This document shows positions 58,061 through 64,000 of a stretch of 64,000 bases of DNA, in pieces (within the stretch, counting starts at the first letter, position 1; each line of letters opens with the position of its first letter). Source of the DNA: Patiria miniata (Eukaryota; Echinodermata; Asteroidea; Valvatida; Asterinidae); NCBI RefSeq assembly GCF_015706575.1, contig NW_024037051.1, forward strand, positions 13,179,016 to 13,243,015, written 5' to 3'. A program made the position numbers and the translations under genes. The notes under the pieces were generated by a model, which was given only the letters and a program-made list of their open reading frames with translations, made no database searches and was not told where the DNA came from.

Positions 58061-58202
58061 GAGAGTTCGTAACTTCTGTGTTTTAATTTGGTAATGGCAA
58101 ATGTGTTTGGTAGTTAGTCAAAAAACGGATCTTAATATCACCCTTTTTGCCGGCTTCCATTGGTCGATACCGAGACCAACGCGAAGTCCGTGCCGACTCG
58201 GT

Positions 58203-58547
58203 CAAGGGCGGATCCAGGGGGGGGGGGGGGGGGGGCCTAAGGGGGCCATGGCCCCATGGCCCCCCAAAACGAAACCCATTTTTTAATTTTTTATGTGACA
58301 TCGCAATAAAGGCAGGCACTGAGTACACCACCATCTTTTCCTCAAAAAAACATTGGTTAAAGTGGTCAGAAATTGCCTCAGATCGCACCACAGAGCATCT
58401 AGAATCCAAAAAATTTTCGGGGCCCTTAAGCGGGCCCCGAACCCCACGCCGTAATTTTTTGACCCACTTTTTTTTTGGGGGGGGGGGACCAATTTTTTTT
58501 GTTTTTGCCCCCCCCCCCAAAAAAATTGTGTTCTGGATCCGCCCTTG
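58203..58547. mobile_element. hAT-like MITE with poly-G core and 8-bp duplication
   Basis: GACTCGGT is duplicated exactly at 58195-58202 and 58548-58555. Ends CAAGGGCGGATCCAG and CTGGATCCGCCCTTG. The internal part near 58369-58455 (GCACCACAGAGCAT, GGGGCCCTTAAGCGGG) is shared with 62950-63030. Confidence 0.87.
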
Positions 58548-59702
58548 GACTCGGTCTCGACCTGCGTGACTCGGGAATCGAGCAAAATTACCACAAATCA
58601 CTTATTTTGAAGACGATCCTCATGAGCATGGGCGTCGCGAAGGATTTTGGGTCAACTCGTACCCGAGTTAACTCGTACCCGAGTCAACTCGTACTCGAGT
58701 CAACTCGTACCCGAGTCAACTCGTACCCAAGTAAACTCGTACCCAGGTTAACTCGTACCCAGGTTAACTCGTACCCGAGTCAACTCGTACCCGGGTCAAC
58801 TCGCACCCAGGTCAACTCGTACTCCCCTCCTTTTTTAGTTTGGAAGTACGGATGGATGGTTAACAAAACTTCCGATTTTACCCTCAAAAACGGCAACTGA
58901 GAAATAGTAGTTACGCCGCCAGAAATACAAATAAAGTTCAAGGATTAGTTGAAGGCGGTGGTATCAAATGTTGATCACAATCTGGATGAAAAGGGAAAAT
59001 GTACCATTCATCGGCAAGGGCTTCATCGCGAACGGACGGGTACCGCGCGGAGAACATTTTCAAAACGGCATCAGTGTGGTACTCGCGAGTCGACGGAGCC
59101 CTCACTGATAAACGGTAAATTTCACTTTTCATCCAGATCATCAGATGTGTTATTTTAAAATTTGTGTAGTATTTTCTCTTAGTAATGATGTTTTGTCTTT
59201 CTTTTTTCAGAGATCTTGGATCACTGAGATTGCGGAGTGACTGGGCGAACTGCTACGTCTTTTTTTTTTGTTCGGTCGAACGTGTTTTAAGGGCATAGTT
59301 TTCTTTTTACGAATTTAGTATTTAAGACCTTTATTTTTTTTAAAAGAAAGCTGCTATTAAAAAATGAATTTTGTAATGTAAAAGTAATATTTTTCAACGT
59401 TCACTCACTCCATTTTTGGCATCATTTTTTGAATAAAAACTGCACATGGCACAAATCTCTTTGGGAAGATTGGGGGCCCTGAAAGTACAAATCTGAAGAG
59501 AAAATATATTACAGGAAACTTAAAAGAGTCACACGGACATCGTTATTTAATTTATAATGATTCTTTAATATGTTGGTCATTTTTTGTACAATTAGTTCGG
59601 TAAATGTCGTAAAAAAATCTTGTGCAGCTTAAATAAAATTTCTGCGATAAGTTCAACTAGAATATTATTTTGGTAACAGAAATGTAGGATTTTTAATTAT
59701 TT

Positions 59703-60355
59703 CGTCACCGACACCACGAAGTAACACCCATCTACATACCAGTAAAAACTAGCAATCGGAGAAAACGGCAACTAAAGTTGAACGCCTTCTAAAACAACAC
59801 TTTCCGTCAAAACGACAGAGTATTTTCAGTTGGGTTTCTCGTTGTGGACACTTGATGATATGAATTTATTAAATCTGCTGTTTTTCACTCGTTTGTGTAT
59901 TAAATAAACAAGAAATAAGAGAAAAAAGATGAGTGTTAGTTCGTGAAACCGAAAAAGCTGCGAAACTGTAAATTTTCGTTTTCACGAAGTAACACTCTCC
60001 AATGTATTCAACACGAGGAAAGTGCAACTTCAGGTCAGCGTGCGCGCGCTCATACGACTTGTTACAAGAAGAGTGTTACTTCGTGAAAACGTTTTTGCTC
60101 ACTTATGAGCAGAGTGTGCGCCATGCATTGCAATGGAAAATGGAACTTGAGTGTTACTTCGTGAAAACGAAAATTGTCACTTTTGCGCAAAAGTTGCCAT
60201 GGATACTTAGCGTAATTATCAAAGTAAAGCTCTTGAAGCTTTGAAACTTTGTGCAATGGTAGGCCTTGATGAATAATGTTTAAAAATCAAAAAAACTGAA
60301 AATCGAAAAAATATGCTTTAACACGGTAGAGTGTTACTTCGTGGTGTCGGTGACG
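59703..60355. mobile_element. Inner element of the nest, GTGTTACTTCGTG repeats
   Basis: CGTCACCGACACCACGAAGT at the left equals the complement of the right end. ATTT is duplicated at 59699-59702 and 60356-60359. The motif GAGTGTTACTTCGTG occurs in one orientation or the other near 59931, 59983, 60071, 60149 and 60329. Confidence 0.8.
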
Positions 60356-60723
60356 ATTTGTTTACATTTGAGGCATCAAGGAAGTAAACACGATAAAGGA
60401 AAATGGTGGCTCGTTTCATTCAGAGATGCTCTTTCTATAAGTTTTAGGGGACCAATTTGTTAGTTGATCCTTGGGTGTGAAAGATTATTTGACATTAGCA
60501 AATTGTAATTCAAGTGCAAGAGAAAGTGTTATCATCTTAAACAAAACTGAGCTAATCGGGTTTCGTCCTCGAAACTTGACATCCGATTCGATTCATCATG
60601 AACTGTGTGACAGACCATCCGATCGATCGGTTTGAGCAGCAGAAAATGGTTCATCGGAAAACCACAGGATCATCTGTAATATAAAAATAAAATAAATTGA
60701 TAAAAGCATGCATACTTTGGCCG

Positions 60724-60905
60724 ATGAGTGCGCGCACAGGCCCGGCAAAAACGATGTCACCGTGCACGGACGACCACGTGGACCGGCGAGTGCGCGCACG
60801 GGCCCGGCAAAAACGATGTCACAGACTGTGCACGGTACGACCACGTTGACCAGCGAGTGCGCGCACAGGCTCGGCACAAACGATGTCACCGTGCACGGAC
60901 AACCG
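60724..60905 (+). repeat. Three-copy minisatellite, about 60-66 bp
   Basis: Each unit contains GAGTGCGCGCAC, GGCAAAAACGATGTCAC (or GGCACAAACGATGTCAC) and GTGCACGG with ACCACGT. GC-rich against an AT-rich surround. Open frames on both strands are by-products. Confidence 0.75.
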
Positions 60906-61630
60906 GCCATATCCCTCCGATCTTCCGTTCGTTTCACCATGGAGCTATAAACACATGGTTTCACTGATTTTCTTTTCGAAAATAGGCAACTATTTGAGCT
61001 GCGGGTACGAGTTGACTCGGGTACGAGTCAACTCGGGTACGACTTGACTCGGGTACGAGTAGACTGGGGTACGACTTGACTCGGGTACGACCTAACTCGG
61101 GTACGACTTGACTTGGGTGTCAATTTTGGGGTACGAGTTGACTCGGGTACGAGTTAACTCGGGTACGAGTTGACCCATTTCCTCGCGAAGGGGGGCAAGC
61201 GCCCCCCCCCCCCCCCCCCCGGAAAAGCAAAATAAAAAAGTCATATTGGTGTAAATTTAATGGGGTGGGGCCGGGGGGGGGGGGCAAAATGTCCCTGCAC
61301 CCCCTTTGAAACTGATAAATCGAGAATATGTTGAGAAATACAGGAACTATTTTGGGAAAATATGTTTTGCCTCCTCCCTAGAAAAAAATCCTGGCGACGC
61401 CCATGTTCATGAGCAAGAGCGATACAGTCGAGGCGGTGCAGAAGAAATGCATGTGCGGCATACAGCTGGCTTTGTCGAAACGTGCATCCTTTCCAGACCG
61501 TTGACTTGCCTTACTTGACATGTTGTAGTACATGTACGTTTTTATTTCCGTTCATCAAATAAGAGAAAAACTGTGAGGTTTTAGCAGTACCCCCGTAGTT
61601 CCAATATATATATGCATCTATATGTAAGAG

Positions 61631-62138
61631 TATGAAGCCCGGGAAGGGACAGGGTGGAATTTTTTTTTTGTAATTTGCTTATTCGTTCCCACTAATTGCT
61701 AACTCGTTCCCATTACTAATTCGTTCGCACGAATTACTAACTCGTTCGCACGAATTGCTGTTTCGTTCACACGAATTGCTATTTCGTTCGCACAAATTGC
61801 TAAATTGTTACCACGAATTGCTATTTCGTTCGCACAATTTCCTGGGAACGAATTGCTAACTCGTGCATCCGGGAACGCGTTAGTAATTTTTGGGAACGAG
61901 TTGGTAATTCGTGGGAACGAATTAGCAATTCGTGGGAACGAATTAGCAATTCGTGCGAACGAAATAGCAATTCGTGCGAACGAAATAGTAATTCGTGCGA
62001 ACGAGTTAGCAAGTCGTGCGCACGAATTAGGAATTCGTTCGAACGAATTAGCAATTCGTGCGAACGAATTAGCAATTCGTGGGAACGAATTACCAAATTA
62101 CAAAAAAAAATTCCACCCTGTCCCTGGCGGGCTTCATA
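61631..62138. mobile_element. TA-flanked foldback MITE made of AACGAATTAGCAATTCGTG repeats
   Basis: TATGAAGCCCGGGAAGGGAC at the left and CCCTGGCGGGCTTCATA at the right, next GGGTGGAATTTTTTTTT and its complement. Between them are about 15 self-complementary units near 20 bp that contain AACGAATTAGCAATTCGTGC variants. The regular open frames through it (142 and 108 codons, on opposite strands) are repeat artefacts. Confidence 0.85.
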
Positions 62139-62715
62139 TAAGTGCAAGTTTTACTCGGCCTCCGAGAAAATTGCTCCTGAAAGGATCCGAGACCGCGGTC
62201 TCCCGCGGCGCCAAAATCGCTCCACGTCCGTAGAAAAATGTGGAGGGTGTCTTCCGCCGGGTCGTCCTAATTTTCCCGTACGGACCGGCGATCCGTTTCG
62301 TCGATTTTTCGTGACTGCGTTTTGCACAAGAATTTGCCGTCGTGTGCGCTTTCACGTTAACTGCCTGGCCGCCCTCTGTGCTGGCTTTTCTTCGAGTGAA
62401 GACTGTGCGTGTCAGCGGCTTCAGCGTAGGGGTTCCGTTTACGTGTTCTACTTGGATGTTCTACAAAAGTGTTCACCAAACAGTAGAATGGGGTGACCTT
62501 GGCAAAATATTTGTTCTCCATGGTGCGTGGCCCTATTGTTTCCTATGCTTTGCTTGCCGACCCTGCGCTGAGTGCAACGAATACTCAGAAGGACTACACA
62601 TTAGTATGCCTACGCGGTCTGACCAATCGAAAGTTTTCACGGTGTACTTCCGGGCTCTGCGTAAAACCGTCGATGGCAACGCGTACTGCAGCCTGCTCCA
62701 CACCCTGGAAACATA
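62139..62715. other. Unassigned GC-richer segment
   Basis: Base composition is higher in GC than its surroundings and short open frames exist on the plus strand (to 125 codons). None shows a known motif or convincing splice sites. It could be a remnant of a transposon or a gene edge. Confidence 0.3.
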
Positions 62716-63040
62716 GGCGTAGCCAAGGGGGGGGGGGGGGGGGGCCAAGGGGGGGGGGGGGCCATGCCCCCCCCCCCCCCTGCTGTAAAAAAAATGACAT
62801 TTTACCAAAACCCGATGTTAATTACGAGTCAATACGAGTATGTGTATTTGATTGTCCGAAAATCATGTGATGCCTTTTTCTCTAAAAAAAGAAAGAAAAA
62901 GTCTTATAAACTTTTGCTCAAATAATTCAGGGGAAAGGGGCCAGAAATGGCCTCAGATTGCACCACAGAGCATGTAGAATCAAAAATTTCCAGGGGCCCT
63001 TAAGCGGGGCCCCGGACCCCATGCCGTATTAAACACGTTC
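62716..63040. mobile_element. Partial G-run hAT-like MITE related to 58203-58547
   Basis: AGGCGTAGCC followed by long G and C runs, then GGCCTCAGATTGCACCACAG and GGGGCCCTTAAGCGGGGCCC, which match 58374-58440. The right end is not clear. Confidence 0.55.
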
Positions 63041-64000
63041 TTGACCAAGTTGAATAAAACTTATGGAAAATTCTTAATACTGTATACGATGTAAACTCAG
63101 GCAAAACAAAGGAATACCAAAAACATATAAGGTCGAATAAGAAGAAAAATATGTTTTTCGTCCAGGTTTTTGAAAAAAGGAGGAAAAGGGGCTTTATATT
63201 TTTTATTTTTTATTTTCTTTTCAAGATGGCCGCCATTTTAAAATTTCCTGCAACCGTTGGTGTTTCCAAAGTTCAAAGACACTTTTAAAAAGAAAGACAA
63301 GTCGGACAAGAGAACCGAACATATTTATAGTGTCATTTAGAGTTGTATTGGTATTGGTATTTATTTTCCGATGAGTAGGTGACTAGTGTTTTGTGTTTGT
63401 TTACTGAATTTTTTCAAAAGTAAAAAATAATTTTAAAAAATCCAGGCGGCCACCAAAAAGGAAGCGGGTGGGGACGAGAAACATGTTTTTGTTTTTTTAC
63501 TTTGCCGAAGGCAAAAGAAAAATGTATTTTCCCAATTAACAAAGTCCACTAGACATTTCCAAAGCAGGCAACAACTTGTTCGCTGGTGATCTGGGGGGTG
63601 TGGGGCGTGGGGCACCTTTTTTCCCCTTTAAAAAATAAAAGCAAGATGTAGAGAGGGAGAGAGACCCAAACAGAGAAGAAAGGGAAGGTAGAGACACAAT
63701 TGATACGGCAGTTCACGTCAAACTGTAGCCTGCTAGGATTAGTTGCACACAAGACAACAATTATTATAGGGGGTCTGTCATACTTTTAGCTTTAAGAAAA
63801 TAAAAAAGTGACGGGATCAAGAACTGCAACAAGACATCGCATGGCGACGAAACCTATGCTAGTATGTTGTACATTACACAGGAAAATGCACCCAGACCTC
63901 TCTATAGCATGCTGGACGCACGGCGGACAAGCCTTTGGAATTGGTGTCTATCAGGGGGGGGGGGGGGGGGGGGGGAACTTGAACATTGCACATGTCTTAA
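63041..64000. other. Window end, no gene recognised
   Basis: AT-rich sequence with CAAGATGGCCGCCATTTTA near 63223 and a 23-bp G run at 63954-63976. No coding or element structure is supported. Confidence 0.4.

Larger units (their letters stand above)
58644..61183. mobile_element. Middle element: 2.5-kb hAT-like with GGGTACGAGTTGACTC repeats at both ends
   Basis: CGCGAAGG is duplicated exactly at 58636-58643 and 61184-61191. About 10 tandem copies of the 15-bp unit CAACTCGTACCCGAG occupy 58650-58830 and face inverted copies at 61002-61172. The interior has a hairpin at 58975-59135, the inner element and a minisatellite. No transposase frame was found. Confidence 0.82.
58627..61405. mobile_element. 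Outer element of a three-level nest
   Basis: CATGGGCGTCGCGAAGG at the left and CCTGGCGACGCCCATG at the right are inverted. Flanks CTCATGAG and TTCATGAG match at 7 of 8. Its own sequence is only about 240 bp (58627-58643 and 61184-61405, with C- and G-runs); the rest is the insertion at 58644-61183. Confidence 0.7.

Noticed and set aside
61805-62233. Repetitive 142-codon and opposing 108-codon frames
   Set aside because: Both read the same self-complementary 20-mer array of a foldback element.
62342-62870. Two overlapping plus-strand frames of about 125 codons
   Set aside because: No recognisable domain, no clear promoter or splice signals, and one runs into a G/C-run transposon; not supported as a gene.

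Overview
This is an invertebrate animal genome segment. Spliced genes with GT-AG introns of about 0.3 to 5 kb sit in AT-rich sequence dense with transposon remnants, tRNA-derived SINEs and long inverted repeats. The exons are GC-richer than the introns. The protein sequences are animal-like. The repeat style suggests a marine invertebrate, possibly a deuterostome such as an echinoderm, but the sequence alone does not settle the species. There are no bacterial features and no CRISPR array.

Three protein genes are supported. (1) 720-13402, plus strand: the last 11 coding exons of eif3d (translation initiation factor 3 subunit D); its 5' exons lie outside the window. (2) 15618-20464, minus strand: a complete five-exon gene for a 242-residue protein that I do not recognise, with a helix-hairpin-helix-like segment. 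It is convergent with eif3d. (3) 25119-55313, plus strand: about 20 exons of CEP95 (CCDC45), a centrosomal protein with an N-terminal CH-like region and a coiled-coil C-terminus. Genes 2 and 3 are divergent across about 4.6 kb that is mostly inverted-repeat DNA. From 55.3 kb to the end I see no further gene.

The most notable functional find is a set of five box C/D snoRNA-like sequences in five different eif3d introns. Each has a C box, a D box, a terminal stem (strong in two) and the same guide, AGTTATCCCTG. The guide is complementary to the conserved CAGGGATAACT of the 28S rRNA peptidyl-transferase region, which is the target of the snR38 family as I remember it. A translation-factor gene thus appears to host a multi-copy rRNA methylation guide, and at least one copy arose by duplication of intron sequence.

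The rest is a record of DNA transposons, much of it readable from target-site duplications (TSDs): hAT-like (8-bp TSD), Harbinger-like (TTA), Mutator-like (9 bp, very long inverted repeats), piggyBac-like or TTAA-specific (several families), and Tc1/mariner-like (TA) elements. Several are nested. Notable cases are a three-level nest at 58.6-61.4 kb, a hAT insertion in the B box of a SINE, and a Harbinger-like element splitting a LINE. Tandem repeats include a 2.4-kb, 11-bp minisatellite in a CEP95 intron that creates a spurious 818-codon open frame, about 300-bp units carrying CRE and ETS-type palindromes, and decayed tandem copies of the CEP95 terminal exon.
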